DNA of 64,000 bases from a virus: IMG/VR virus record IMGVR_UViG_3300013005_000031, positions 1 to 64,000 of that record; one strand, 5' to 3'. Both the position numbers and the translations under genes were made by a program. This document shows positions 36,067 through 46,454 of this stretch, one piece after another. The stretch's first letter is position 1; every line of letters starts with the position of its first letter. Under the pieces are notes generated by a model. It did no database searches, was not told the DNA's origin, and was given only the letters and a program-made list of their open reading frames with translations.

Positions 36067-39000
36067 CTAGTATTTCCAAAGTGGATCGTTAGGGTTTATA
36101 CCAAAATTCTTAATTGCATTTTCAATAGCTTTTGTATTGTTTGTTTGATAGAAGTATTTAAACATTTGTTGATTATACTCATTTTGTTTTGCAAGTAAGT
36201 TCCAAGCATCACCTTCAATGTCATCTATTTTTTGTCCACTTCTTTTATTCATGTCCATAAATTGCTCATACTCTATTGCATTACCATCTCTGTCCATAAT
36301 TCTAGTAACTATTTTAGCACCATAGTCAACACCCGGAACTCCATTTATTTTTGATAAAGTATACTTACCAGAATTTTGAGGATGAGTATATTTAATATCT
36401 TGGTTACTTAATACAATTTCAGTTGCTGTTGGAGTAGAAGCATTCCAAAGTTTATGCGTCCAATATTGATGTGGTGCAACTACAGTAAGTCCTTTCTGAA
36501 TAATTCTATCTTGTGCTCTTGCCAAATCAGCAGCTTCATAATCCCCCTCTAAAGATTTCATTACTTCTTCTACAACTGTTCTTGGAATATTAAATGTTGT
36601 AGAACCTAGTTTATTATTTTCTCTAGCTACTCTTGAAGTTGATAAAAAGAAATCTGGCATATCAGCTTTCCCCATTTTAGAGTATAATGTGCTTAAGAAA
36701 GATCTTGCTAAGTCATCATTTAATCCATCTCCCTCACCTTCAGCTGGTAGATCATTTGAAAAGGCAAAATTAAAATCAGCTCCTTGTGGTAAATTTAATG
36801 CATCTCTGATAGCTTGAAGTGCTGCTTGATGACCAAAGTCTCCACCAAAATCTGAATCTACTTTAACAGTTTGATTTTGAGAAGCTATTGCTACTTTGTC
36901 TCCACCTCTAGAAATTGTTTGAACAAATGAATGCAATCCTTTTTCTGGATCATTATTAGATGCTAATTCTACATATGACTTATCTAAAATGTCATTAATC
37001 CAAGAAGCTTCTACATTAACTCTATTACCTGTAGCTGCATCATATATTGCTTCAGCTCCATATATACCAGGTATATATTCCCACCAGCTTCTATTTCTAT
37101 TACTTTGAGTATTTTTTACAAATGATACTCCAAGATCTCCATTGATAGCTCTATTTAATTCTTCTGAATTACTTCTAACAGCATCCCAGTCATAGCCACT
37201 TGCAACATATTCATTCATTACTCTATTAACAGCTCTGTCTATTTGCTCATTACTAATATTATAACCGTCTTCTTTTAATTTGTCAGCACTGAACTTTAAG
37301 TTTTCTGTAAATGCTTGTTTTATTTTTTTAGCATTATTAGCTCTTGTAATTTCCATTGCCTCATGGCTTCTTCCTAATGTTTCTAAATCATAGATTGATT
37401 TATCATTTACCATTTGGTCAGCAATTTGATTACCATTATGTCTAGCAGACCATTGTTTCATATACTGATTTAAATGGTATATGTCTCCAAATTTAGTAAC
37501 ATTCTTAACAAATTTATCTTTGTCACCTTTACTATACTCACTATATATTTCATTCCAAATCTGTTTTGCTTTATTTTGATTTGGATATTTTTTACCTTGA
37601 GCAATAATTTTATCAATAGTAGGATCATTAGATCTAAAGTGATTTAAAACCTGACCCAACTGAGCAGATGTTAATTGTGAACCATTATCACCATTAACCA
37701 AATCATTAATATAAGTCATCATGGAATTTATTCCCTGACCAGCTTTTTCATTAATTACTTCATCAAGTACTTGTTGGTTTAGTTTATCAAACTGAATTCC
37801 TTCTGATGTTTGACCAGACTCATCTTTTTTACCATGAAAAATTAAATCAAATCCAGAATTTTGTGGGTTCATCTCAAATGTACCATCTGCTTTATAGTAT
37901 GCTCTTCCTTTAGCAACCATAGCTTCTTGGTATTTAGTCTGGCGTTTTAATCTTTCTGCTTCTTCTTGTTCTTCTAATTTATATCTGTGAGATTTAACTA
38001 ATCTTGCATCAGCAGCAGATTCTCTAAATTTAGCTATAGCAACTGCATCTGGTTTATATTCTATCTCATAATTACTATATGCATATGAACCAGCAGCACT
38101 ATTTATATCTGTTCCTGCAGAATAAGATGCCATAGCAGCATCAACTTTTAATCTAGCTAACTCTATATTATTCATTATATCGTCAGATTGAGCTGGCACT
38201 ACTGCAGAACCAACAGCAGGATTCAATTGACTATTTAATTCAGAGGTGTGTTTTTCTACAGCATCAGACACACCTATCATCTCATTTAATCTTTCAGAAT
38301 AACTTTTTTGCATTGGATTTACATTACCAGTTGCAACTTGTCTTTGTAAATTAGCTTGTAAGTTTTGAGAAGTATTTAAATCATCTTTGGCTTTTGCATC
38401 TTGTTGAGCTGTCATGTTTTTTAACCAATCATATTTACCTTTTAAATATTCTTTTTCAGCTTCAAGTTTATTACCTCCAAATTTTTCTGCATTCTGATTT
38501 GCATAGTCCATTCTTTCAACAAATGCTTTTTCTTTATAGAACTTTTGCATGTCAGGTCTATTTGCATATTGTGCCCAAAAGATTTGTTGAAGTCCAGGCA
38601 TTAGCTGTTCTCCATTTTTCTTTCTTACCATATACATACCATCAGGTGTTTGTGTCACCATACCTATATCATACTTTTTAGCAAAGTCCATATATTCTGT
38701 AATGACATCTACTTTAGGTGTATATTGTGCATCAGCCATACTTAATGTCTCATCAAGAGTTGCATCCTTAAACATCTGTCTTCTATACTCAAGACCTCTA
38801 ACACCTTCATCCCAATACTTTGCAGCTTGTTTTGGATCTGGAGAATTTAATAATGCTTGTGCATTAGAATATGTATTTTTCCAGTTCTTTGTATATGCCA
38901 TATCTTTAATAAGATATTTGTCTTCATAAAATGGTCTGAAGACTTGCATAGCTTGATTAACATTTTGTTCTAAAGAAAGATCTAACCCTGAAACTCTTTT

Positions 39001-39225
39001 AAGATTAAAGTCAATTTGTTTTAATAACTCATCTTTCTTTTTAATATTTTGATCATGCGTAAGGTCTGCACCATATAGTTGACCATATAGATTATTTAAT
39101 GCATTCCAGTTAGTATCATACTGGGTCTGTTTTGTTTGTAACAGATTTGCATAGAAATTTAAATCAGGCTGAAAAGGCTGATAATCTGGTATGTAATCTG
39201 TGACTCCTTGTAAGTACGTTGCCAT
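36067..39225 (-). CDS. Virion cargo protein (1052 aa), helical
   Basis: The protein begins MATYLQGVTDYIPDYQPFQP and then LNFYANLLQTKQTQYDTNWNAL, a start I associate with internal virion proteins of crAss-like phages. Nearly the whole chain is predicted helical and polar, rich in Gln, Asn, Lys and Ala, with heptad-like stretches around 390-450 and 640-720. No enzyme motif, signal peptide or clear membrane segment is seen. It may be a structural filler of the capsid or tail lumen, or a carrier for the polymerase, by analogy with other cargo. The start is preceded by the sequence TTTTACACT and lies 33 bases from an inverted repeat over the stop of the previous gene. Its TAG stop is 4 bases before the next gene. 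Confidence 0.8.
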   Translation of the reverse strand: MATYLQGVTDYIPDYQPFQPDLNFYANLLQTKQTQYDTNWNALNNLYGQLYGADLTHDQNIKKKDELLKQIDFNLKRVSGLDLSLEQNVNQAMQVFRPFYEDKYLIKDMAYTKNWKNTYSNAQALLNSPDPKQAAKYWDEGVRGLEYRRQMFKDATLDETLSMADAQYTPKVDVITEYMDFAKKYDIGMVTQTPDGMYMVRKKNGEQLMPGLQQIFWAQYANRPDMQKFYKEKAFVERMDYANQNAEKFGGNKLEAEKEYLKGKYDWLKNMTAQQDAKAKDDLNTSQNLQANLQRQVATGNVNPMQKSYSERLNEMIGVSDAVEKHTSELNSQLNPAVGSAVVPAQSDDIMNNIELARLKVDAAMASYSAGTDINSAAGSYAYSNYEIEYKPDAVAIAKFRESAADARLVKSHRYKLEEQEEAERLKRQTKYQEAMVAKGRAYYKADGTFEMNPQNSGFDLIFHGKKDESGQTSEGIQFDKLNQQVLDEVINEKAGQGINSMMTYINDLVNGDNGSQLTSAQLGQVLNHFRSNDPTIDKIIAQGKKYPNQNKAKQIWNEIYSEYSKGDKDKFVKNVTKFGDIYHLNQYMKQWSARHNGNQIADQMVNDKSIYDLETLGRSHEAMEITRANNAKKIKQAFTENLKFSADKLKEDGYNISNEQIDRAVNRVMNEYVASGYDWDAVRSNSEELNRAINGDLGVSFVKNTQSNRNRSWWEYIPGIYGAEAIYDAATGNRVNVEASWINDILDKSYVELASNNDPEKGLHSFVQTISRGGDKVAIASQNQTVKVDSDFGGDFGHQAALQAIRDALNLPQGADFNFAFSNDLPAEGEGDGLNDDLARSFLSTLYSKMGKADMPDFFLSTSRVARENNKLGSTTFNIPRTVVEEVMKSLEGDYEAADLARAQDRIIQKGLTVVAPHQYWTHKLWNASTPTATEIVLSNQDIKYTHPQNSGKYTLSKINGVPGVDYGAKIVTRIMDRDGNAIEYEQFMDMNKRSGQKIDDIEGDAWNLLAKQNEYNQQMFKYFYQTNNTKAIENAIKNFGINPNDPLWKY

Positions 39226-39234
39226 AGTGTAAAA
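39226..39234 (-). promoter_or_regulatory. Start-proximal leader TTTTACACT
   Basis: On the minus strand TTTTACACT touches the ATG of the 1052-residue gene. The same eight bases TTTACACT touch the ATG at 42631. No Shine-Dalgarno purine run is present at either start, so this may act as a ribosome-binding or translation-enhancing leader. Two examples only. Confidence 0.3.
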
Positions 39235-39257
39235 CTATTAAAATTTTTTAAGTTTAT

Positions 39258-39274
39258 TAAACATATAAAGTTTA
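39258..39274 (-). repeat. Inverted repeat spanning a stop codon (copy 2, one mismatch)
   Basis: The 17-base element TAAACATATAAAGTTTA has 7-base arms with one mismatch and a 3-base centre. Its right arm contains the TAA of the 1119-residue gene (39272-39274). A near-identical element sits in the same relation to the gene ending at 46469. It could be a promoter, an operator or an RNA-processing hairpin. Confidence 0.6.
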
Positions 39275-42200
39275 GTCCATAAATGGAAACCATGAATTAA
39301 TATAAATATATCCTGGGTTATTTATTGCTCCTCCTTTCTTTTTCTGTCCTTGATACATTCCCATACCAATTTTAGAATTAGCTCCTGTACTTGCAGATGT
39401 AGTAGTTGTAGCTGAAGCTTTAGCACAATCTCTTAATAATGCTTCACTCATGCCAGGATTATTTTTCTTACATTCATCATATGCCTTTTGCCATGAATTA
39501 GTATTAGAACCGGCACTTGGATTAGGAGTTTTTTCAGTTGGATTAAAATCCATTCTACCACCTACTCCTGGAGACACTTTATAATTAGGATACATTTGGT
39601 TTAATGCATCTGTCTGCCATCTATTAGTAATAGCATTAGTATAGTAGTTTCTCAAGTTATTTCTCATTGCTAACTTAGCATTATCAAACTGTTGATTAGC
39701 AACAGTATTCTGATCATATAATCTTTGTGCATTAGCTTGTTTCAACATGCTTTCTTGGTTAGCAATGTCAGTACCTTTTAACTCAAATTGATTTGCTATA
39801 TTAACATTAGCATTGTTATACTTAGAAAGTACATCCGCAGCATTCTTAGCAGCTTGACCTTGTACACTTGCAGACCTTGCAGACAATGCTTGTGGTCCAG
39901 CAAATTGAGCCATACCCTGTGTTTGGATATTAGCTTGTTCTGCATTAGCAGCAAGTTCTCTTGTAGGATCTAAAAATGCTGGTCTTGGTTTTTGTAACTC
40001 ACCTGCAGGAGCCCATGGCATATATTTTTTAACACCCATTAAATCTCCAAAAGCACCAGTAGTTTTGATTGTATCTTGTAACCACCATTCAGCAGGAGGA
40101 CCTGGGACATCTACATCCATATCTTCCTCACAAGGAGGACAAGTACCATCTGCATTTCTAGGTTGAGTTATCTCAGTTTGATTACCTTGCTCATCTACTT
40201 TTATACAAGGACATGGATTTTGTTCAGGTGGATTTTTACAAAGATCTGGATTACATTTATTTGTATTTGGATCTAATCTACCATAGTTTGGTTTAGTAGC
40301 ATCATCACATTGACATTGTACTGCAGGTGGTGGAGTATCAAATTGCATTTCTTCTAACATAGCTGCAGCCACATGCTCCATGGTAGTATTACCGGTGGTT
40401 GATTTAGAAACAGGATAAAAATCATCAATAGGAGATATCATGGCATTACCAGCTAGATGAGGGTAAAGATTTAAACTACTAGTTTCATCAGCAACACCAG
40501 ATTGAAGTTCTCCTAAAAAGTTTCTTAGTTCATATATTTCATCATCATTATAAATTTTACCTTTAACATTATTTGACATTTGAGCATAGCCGTGAAAAGT
40601 AGCTTGTTGCAATGCTCTATCTTTACCATCAACTTCAAAAGGGACATTTAATCCTTTAGCTATATCAGAAACATTTTCTCCACCATATGTATTTTTCATA
40701 TATGTCTGTGCGGCTTGTAAATCTGCTTTAGATTTAATTAGAGTATCTCCAGTTGGATCTCTAGGATCACTTACTCTAGCTCCCTCTGCAATTAAAGAAG
40801 CAACTCCTTTATAATTTTTACCACCAACTGTATAATCTTCCCATGGTGCAAATCCTCTTCCTGTATCTTTATATAATTGCCCATCAATTGATTTTGCTTG
40901 AAACAGTAAGTTTCTTTTTTGATGAGCTAAAAAAGCATCAATAACTTGTTTCTTATCTGGCAATGTATAGCCTCTTTGTGTCCAGTTTCTACTAGCTACA
41001 CTAGGATTTGTTTTACCTCTAAAATGCTTTTCTTCATTTAAAGAATTTATAGTTTCATCAAAAAGTTTTTGTGAAACAGTAGAGTTAGGATCTTTAAGAG
41101 ATTGCTCAAGTAAATAATATTCCGCAGCTGCAGTTTTTGCTATATCTGTACTTCCCCATTGACTCATATCAAGAGTGCCTGTATCAGTAGGAGCAGATCT
41201 TTTATAACCAGTAAAGGTTTTTGACTGACCTGATGCATCAATTACCTTAATCTCATCTGTTGACTTTTGATCTTGTTTTTCTTTATAAGCTTTATTAATT
41301 GCTCTTTCATATTCAGCATCAGTTGCATAATCTGATCTTTTTATTGTCCACCCATTACCAGCTTTTATTAAAGGTTTAGTTCTACCTTGATAATTTTGTG
41401 ACATACCAGTTCCCATAGGCATACCATAGTCTGCTTCTGGGATTTCTTCTTCATATTCTGGTTCATCATAAAATGGCATATCATAACCTCCCATTTGCAT
41501 ACCATACATAGCCATTGGTGGTCCTTGTGGTTCTTCTGCACCACCTTGCATTTGCTGAATAACTTGTTGTATAAGACCAACAGCTTGTTCTTGAGGAACA
41601 CCTAACTGAGTAAAGATCTGTACAATAACTTCTGGAGGAAGTTGATTTTGTAATAAACTCATTACAACCTCTTGAGGTTCTGCACCTTGTTGTAATGCAG
41701 CTCCTATTTCCTGAACAATCTCCATCATCTGATCTCCACCTTGCTCTTCTGCCATCATCTCTGGTGGAACTTGTTCCATACCTTCTTCAGCTCTTCTTAA
41801 TCTTCTGTGAGGATAACCACCATGCATCATCATTCCTTCTGGTGCTGGTTGTTGCATTTGCTCTTCAGGTTGAGCTACAGGTTGTCCTTGATTTAATTCT
41901 TGAGCTTGTTCTGCAGAATATTCATCTTGCATAGTTTCATCAGCATTTTCTTGTTGCTGATACTTTGCTTCTATCTGAGATTTAAGATCTACTATTTCTT
42001 TTTTAGGTGCAATCTGTTCTTCTGTAATTCCTTTAGCTTGCATACAAGGTTTAGCAACTGCAGGTATACCTTGAGGGAAACCTTTCTTTGCTTCTTGTGC
42101 AAGAGCTAGACAGCCTAATTTAATTACAAATTTTTTGATCATTAACTCAGCAGATTCTCTATCTAATTTATCTGAGTCAGGATCTTCTAATATTTTTCTA

Positions 42201-42631
42201 TACTTCTGTATATCATATTGTTTTGCAAGTTGTGCTGGTGTATATGCTTTATTTGTTCCTGCCTTACCAAACATATCTAGTATCTCAGGATCTTTTATCT
42301 TCATACCTCTAGTATCACTAAAGATAAAAGTGTCATCAGGAAGGTTTAATGGTACACCACCTGAATGGTGTCTTGGTCCTTTAATAATTTGATGCTCTGG
42401 CATCCCATCACCATTGATGTCTCCATATACTGTTTCTCCACCTTCTGCTTCTAGATTAGCCTCATCTCTTGGTACAGCTGTAATATATTTACTTTCCCTA
42501 AGCTTAGGCTTTCCTATATAGGCATTATAATCTGCACCACCCATTGCTGGTACATCATTAGCTAATGCTCCTTGAACTTGGTATCCAGTTCTTGCTTTAG
42601 GTACTTTTTTAATTCTTACTTTTCTTAACAT
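39272..42631 (-). CDS. Virion protein (1119 aa) with PKARTG tag, GG motifs and a Cys-rich loop
   Basis: The N-terminus is MLRKVRIKKVPKARTGYQVQ, a basic tag related to those of the next two upstream genes. At about residues 62-110 it has EAEGGETVYGDINGDG, then HHSGGVPLNLPDDTFIFSD, a module I recall from virion proteins of Bacteroidota phages. A Gln/Met-rich part follows, with a UBA-like helical unit (LQQGAEPQEVV...LGVPQEQAV). Two GGY segments occur (HGGYPHRR and MGGYDMPF). Near residues 770-835 a Cys-rich stretch (CQCDD, then CNPDLC, PCPC and CPPC) could bind metal or form disulfides. The C-terminal part is Ala/Gln/Asn-rich and helical, ending KKGGAINNPGYIYIN. It is likely a structural or packaged virion protein; its exact role is unknown. 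The start is 8 bases after the previous gene, with leader TTTACACT. Confidence 0.8.
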   Translation of the reverse strand: MLRKVRIKKVPKARTGYQVQGALANDVPAMGGADYNAYIGKPKLRESKYITAVPRDEANLEAEGGETVYGDINGDGMPEHQIIKGPRHHSGGVPLNLPDDTFIFSDTRGMKIKDPEILDMFGKAGTNKAYTPAQLAKQYDIQKYRKILEDPDSDKLDRESAELMIKKFVIKLGCLALAQEAKKGFPQGIPAVAKPCMQAKGITEEQIAPKKEIVDLKSQIEAKYQQQENADETMQDEYSAEQAQELNQGQPVAQPEEQMQQPAPEGMMMHGGYPHRRLRRAEEGMEQVPPEMMAEEQGGDQMMEIVQEIGAALQQGAEPQEVVMSLLQNQLPPEVIVQIFTQLGVPQEQAVGLIQQVIQQMQGGAEEPQGPPMAMYGMQMGGYDMPFYDEPEYEEEIPEADYGMPMGTGMSQNYQGRTKPLIKAGNGWTIKRSDYATDAEYERAINKAYKEKQDQKSTDEIKVIDASGQSKTFTGYKRSAPTDTGTLDMSQWGSTDIAKTAAAEYYLLEQSLKDPNSTVSQKLFDETINSLNEEKHFRGKTNPSVASRNWTQRGYTLPDKKQVIDAFLAHQKRNLLFQAKSIDGQLYKDTGRGFAPWEDYTVGGKNYKGVASLIAEGARVSDPRDPTGDTLIKSKADLQAAQTYMKNTYGGENVSDIAKGLNVPFEVDGKDRALQQATFHGYAQMSNNVKGKIYNDDEIYELRNFLGELQSGVADETSSLNLYPHLAGNAMISPIDDFYPVSKSTTGNTTMEHVAAAMLEEMQFDTPPPAVQCQCDDATKPNYGRLDPNTNKCNPDLCKNPPEQNPCPCIKVDEQGNQTEITQPRNADGTCPPCEEDMDVDVPGPPAEWWLQDTIKTTGAFGDLMGVKKYMPWAPAGELQKPRPAFLDPTRELAANAEQANIQTQGMAQFAGPQALSARSASVQGQAAKNAADVLSKYNNANVNIANQFELKGTDIANQESMLKQANAQRLYDQNTVANQQFDNAKLAMRNNLRNYYTNAITNRWQTDALNQMYPNYKVSPGVGGRMDFNPTEKTPNPSAGSNTNSWQKAYDECKKNNPGMSEALLRDCAKASATTTTSASTGANSKIGMGMYQGQKKKGGAINNPGYIYINSWFPFMD

Positions 42632-42639
42632 AGTGTAAA
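42632..42639 (-). promoter_or_regulatory. Start-proximal leader TTTACACT
   Basis: This is the whole 8-base gap between the stop of the 1256-residue gene and the ATG of the 1119-residue gene. It is identical to the last eight bases before the ATG at 39225. See that entry for the proposed role. Confidence 0.3.
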
Positions 42640-45600
42640 TTATAAATATTCTATTTCACCACCTCTTGCCAGATAATCTTGGATTTCTTCATCTGTCATG
42701 TATATTTCTTCATCATTATATGGATCTGCAAACCCACCATATTCCATATAACCACCATATTTAGATACTCCTGGATAGTTACCAAATGTAGAAAGGCTGT
42801 TTCTGTCATTGCCTTGTTGAGGTCCAAATGTACCCATATTTTGTGCCATATCTTGTTGTTGTCCTGCATATGGAGCATTAGTAATGGGTACTTGATTAAA
42901 TAAATTAGTTGCTTGATATGTAGTAGCAAGGCTTCTTGGATTATTCTGTAAGTTATTAATCATTCCAGAAGTAAAATTAACACCAGTATTAAAAGCATTA
43001 TTAAAAGCTTCTCCGTCCATTTGAGTTACTTTTCTATATTGAGTTGGATCATAATAGTTTGTATCATTAGGTTTCTCATCAGAGTTAACATAAAATTGTT
43101 CTGGTGATGCTGGTGGTGTAATTGCATCTGGTGCTTTACTTATTGGATTTCCATTTTCATCAAAACCCATTGTTGTACCTTCTGGGGCATCAATATTAAT
43201 ATCAGAAGTATTAAATGAACCAGACATCCAATCAGTATTTTTTGGACCACCAGTATTATATTTAGGTTGTAGGAATGCACCAAAAGGTAAGCTTCTTGAC
43301 AAAAACTGTTGCATACCATAAGAATTAAATCCACGGTCACCTTTACCAGCATCTCTTGCTAACAACATTGGTAGTACTCTATATCTATCTTCTTTTCCAA
43401 ACTGTCTTAAATTCTTTCTGCTATATGGATTATCACGTCTACTAATCTTTGGTTGATCAGTAAGGTAACTTCTAAATATAGGATTTATTGGAATCAATGT
43501 ATTTGCCAAACTAGATCTTCCTCTTACAACTTTAGGATTAAGTTTATATTGCATAATAGGTACACACTGATTATATGTCTTACTCCATATAGTTCCAGGA
43601 GGGCAGTTGTGGAAGGTTTCAACTATATCATCATTATTTGGATTTACTTCAAAAGTGTTTTGATCCAATGCTGGTGACATCTTATCTGCAATGTATTGTC
43701 CACCAGATCCTCCAGGAGGCATTGTTATACCACCACCTGCTTCTGGCAAACTGTATGGTTCATAAAAAGCTGGATCTTCATCACCACCATAGATAAATCT
43801 AGTAAGTGGATTTTCTACATCCATATTTACATAACCACCCATTTCACCAAACTGAGGTTGTTGGATCATTTGATTGTCTTGAGGTTGTTGCTGTTGGTTA
43901 TTACCCATGAAAATATTCATAAGTTGAGGATCACCTGATTTTTGAACAGCAGTATAAAGGTCTTCAGTTACAATTTTGTCTGCTTGAGTTTTTAGTTTAG
44001 TAACAAAATTATTTTTCTTTTCAGAAACTTTACCATTATCCATCCTGTTACCTTTTCCTAATTCTCCACCAGGTGCAAACTTAGACATTACATTTTTAAC
44101 AAACTGTTTTTTCTGAGCTCCTCCTCTTTTAAAATTATCTGGTAATGGTGTTGCCCATCCTTTATCATGGATTGTATCTCCATTTTGAATAAGCATACTA
44201 TCTTTATCAAAACTAGATCTTGTAACTCCAAAATTAGGGTCATTACCAACTCTACCAGCTCCTTGGAAATTTATATTACTTCCAGGTACCAACTGTTCCA
44301 TTCCCCTATCATAAATAAAATCTTTATCTGGTTCTTGTAAAAACTGGTTGTATCCTAAATATCCTAAACCACCAAGAATTCCAGCTGTTTTTAAAAAGCC
44401 TAATCCTGTTTTGTAATTACGATCTTTTAATAAACTATAGTCTGCATACTGAGCACCAAAAGGTTGATCTCCAAAAGTCATTCCACCAGGAGCTTGTGGT
44501 CCTATTTCTCTTTGCCTTCCAAGATATTGTGTTTTAACATTTGAAGCATTAGGATAAAACTTACTTCTTTCAGCAAACCTTGGATATGTAAATGGAAGAG
44601 ACATTGGAGAAAAGACCATTGGTTTTCCTATCATGTTCCAAGCAGTATTCCAACCAGAAACTGGTTCTTTTTTTAAAGGACTTTCAGAAATTATTTGAGG
44701 ATACTTACTTAAATCAAGTCCCGGGAATTTAGAAGTAAAAGGAAATCTATATGGAGAGTTATACCAATTTAACTGGTTACCCATATAATAGTTTTTATCA
44801 ACTATCTCTAAAGGTAACTTTGTTTTTGGGTCTAGTATCTCTTTTGTTTTAGGATCTATAATAATTTCATCCTTTAACTTTATAGAACTTTTACCATAAC
44901 CTTTTAATCTTGTTGGAACTTCTGAAAGAATTTCTACTTTAAATAGTCCATTTTCATCTTTAGTAAATTTAAGTTTACCATTGTTTTGTTTATGGATACT
45001 TAAAAAATCTAACTCAGGAGCAATTGACTCTGGCATTCCCACACCACCAAGAAGAGCACCTAATGATTGTATATCTATTTCTGTAGGTTTCTTCTTTTTA
45101 GAAAGCATATTAAATTCCTCTGTGCTCTTTAATAAAAAGTCTGCAAGTGCTGGATCTAAATTAAAACCTAAACCTGTACTGTATGTATTATCTGCATTTT
45201 TTTGTAATACTGATGGCTCATACTTATCATTTTCTATAAGTGCATTTATATCAGTAATAATTTTTGTAGTGGTAGTAGAAGGTGCTACTTGCTCTCTCCA
45301 TTTCTCTCTCCAGTTTTGTGGTCTTACTGTATTTAAAACGGTTCCTAAGTTTTCTACTCTTGTACCAAAAAACCCTCTATCAGATAATGGATTTCTTTTA
45401 GCAAAGAAGTTTTGATAGTTCTGCCATGTTGATGGAGTAACTGCAGATTCTTGTGGTGTTACAGTTCTCTGAGGTCCTACACTTTCTACAGGAGCTACTG
45501 TAGGTTCTACAGGTTCAACTACAGTTTCTCTTGTTTCAGGTTTTGCTGGAGTTTTAGCTTTTCTTCCACGCTTACCTTTTCCAGGACCTGGACCACCACC

Positions 45601-46410
45601 AGCAAATTTGTTTAAACCACCATACTTATTAGCTGGTAATAAATCTTGTGGTACACTACCTTCATCAGCAACTGGTCTATAGCTACCTAAGTAATAACTA
45701 AGGTCTGGTGTTTGTGGAAAATTTTGTGCACCTGGAGTAAACTTAATTAGTCTACTTAAATCAAATGGTATTTCTTCTTCAGCAGATAGTTTTCCCGGAT
45801 TACTATATTGATCTATAACAGCATCTTGTGGTGAATCAGCATCTGCAAAATAATTTGTATAATCATCTTCATATTCTCCACCATCATCATAATAACCACC
45901 ATATTGAAATGCTCCTTCTTGTGCATATTGTTCTGAGCCAGAATCTAAATGTTGCATACCATCATACCCACTTGGCATATCTGATTCAGCTAATGCTATA
46001 TCTTCATCATCATTAGTATTTGTTGGAGCTGGTTTAGGTGTTGGTTGTGGAGCTGGACCAGCAGCTTGAGGATTGGTTCCTTGTGCAGTATCTTCCTCTT
46101 CCTCTTCTTCTAAATATGCTGGATCTTTATAACCTTTTTGAGCAAGCACAGTCATTACTCTATTGATCATTGCAAATGCCATCTTTTGCTCTATACCATA
46201 TTTGGTAACTAAAGTTTCAAAAATAGTATTTGGATCTGCGCCATCTCTTAAACTTGCATATGTATCATTCATGATAACTTTTAATCTTTCTTGCACTTGC
46301 AATCCTTGACTGGCTTTTGGTAAAGCTTTGTTTAAGAAATTAGCTGTCTTGTTGTAGTACCCTGGTTTTTCACCGGGACCAGCCTTTCTTATTCTAACAG
46401 ATTTTTTCAT
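42640..46410 (-). CDS. Virion protein (1256 aa) with PKASQG tag, UBA-like unit, GG repeats and C-terminal tag
   Basis: The N-terminus MKKSVRIRKAGPGEKPGYY is followed by LPKASQGLQVQ (30-40), which parallels the PKARTGYQVQ of the neighbouring 1119-residue protein. Residues 41-93 form a helical unit (LRDGADPNTIFETL...) like that in the neighbour. A Glu run and a Pro/Thr linker come next. Gly-Gly units recur: KYGGLNKFAGGGPG with a basic KGKRGRK patch, KRGGAQKK...KFAPGGELGKG, MGGYVNMD and KYGGYMEYGGF. A CPPGTIW...QCVP mini-module lies near residues 935-951. The C-terminus EEIYMTDEEIQDYLARGGEI is a variant of the C-terminal tag seen in the two upstream proteins. No enzyme site is visible. I infer a structural or tagged cargo protein. 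Confidence 0.78.
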   Translation of the reverse strand: MKKSVRIRKAGPGEKPGYYNKTANFLNKALPKASQGLQVQERLKVIMNDTYASLRDGADPNTIFETLVTKYGIEQKMAFAMINRVMTVLAQKGYKDPAYLEEEEEEDTAQGTNPQAAGPAPQPTPKPAPTNTNDDEDIALAESDMPSGYDGMQHLDSGSEQYAQEGAFQYGGYYDDGGEYEDDYTNYFADADSPQDAVIDQYSNPGKLSAEEEIPFDLSRLIKFTPGAQNFPQTPDLSYYLGSYRPVADEGSVPQDLLPANKYGGLNKFAGGGPGPGKGKRGRKAKTPAKPETRETVVEPVEPTVAPVESVGPQRTVTPQESAVTPSTWQNYQNFFAKRNPLSDRGFFGTRVENLGTVLNTVRPQNWREKWREQVAPSTTTTKIITDINALIENDKYEPSVLQKNADNTYSTGLGFNLDPALADFLLKSTEEFNMLSKKKKPTEIDIQSLGALLGGVGMPESIAPELDFLSIHKQNNGKLKFTKDENGLFKVEILSEVPTRLKGYGKSSIKLKDEIIIDPKTKEILDPKTKLPLEIVDKNYYMGNQLNWYNSPYRFPFTSKFPGLDLSKYPQIISESPLKKEPVSGWNTAWNMIGKPMVFSPMSLPFTYPRFAERSKFYPNASNVKTQYLGRQREIGPQAPGGMTFGDQPFGAQYADYSLLKDRNYKTGLGFLKTAGILGGLGYLGYNQFLQEPDKDFIYDRGMEQLVPGSNINFQGAGRVGNDPNFGVTRSSFDKDSMLIQNGDTIHDKGWATPLPDNFKRGGAQKKQFVKNVMSKFAPGGELGKGNRMDNGKVSEKKNNFVTKLKTQADKIVTEDLYTAVQKSGDPQLMNIFMGNNQQQQPQDNQMIQQPQFGEMGGYVNMDVENPLTRFIYGGDEDPAFYEPYSLPEAGGGITMPPGGSGGQYIADKMSPALDQNTFEVNPNNDDIVETFHNCPPGTIWSKTYNQCVPIMQYKLNPKVVRGRSSLANTLIPINPIFRSYLTDQPKISRRDNPYSRKNLRQFGKEDRYRVLPMLLARDAGKGDRGFNSYGMQQFLSRSLPFGAFLQPKYNTGGPKNTDWMSGSFNTSDINIDAPEGTTMGFDENGNPISKAPDAITPPASPEQFYVNSDEKPNDTNYYDPTQYRKVTQMDGEAFNNAFNTGVNFTSGMINNLQNNPRSLATTYQATNLFNQVPITNAPYAGQQQDMAQNMGTFGPQQGNDRNSLSTFGNYPGVSKYGGYMEYGGFADPYNDEEIYMTDEEIQDYLARGGEIEYL

Positions 46411-46454
46411 ATAGCATGTTATATATTAAATATACTAAATTTTAATTTATTCAT

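Noticed and set aside
41900-46016. Plus-strand open frames rich in Leu, His, Phe and Cys opposite the 1119- and 1256-residue genes
   Set aside because: Their composition is the complement of Gln/Asn/Lys-rich coding sequence; they have no start context and no recognisable domains.
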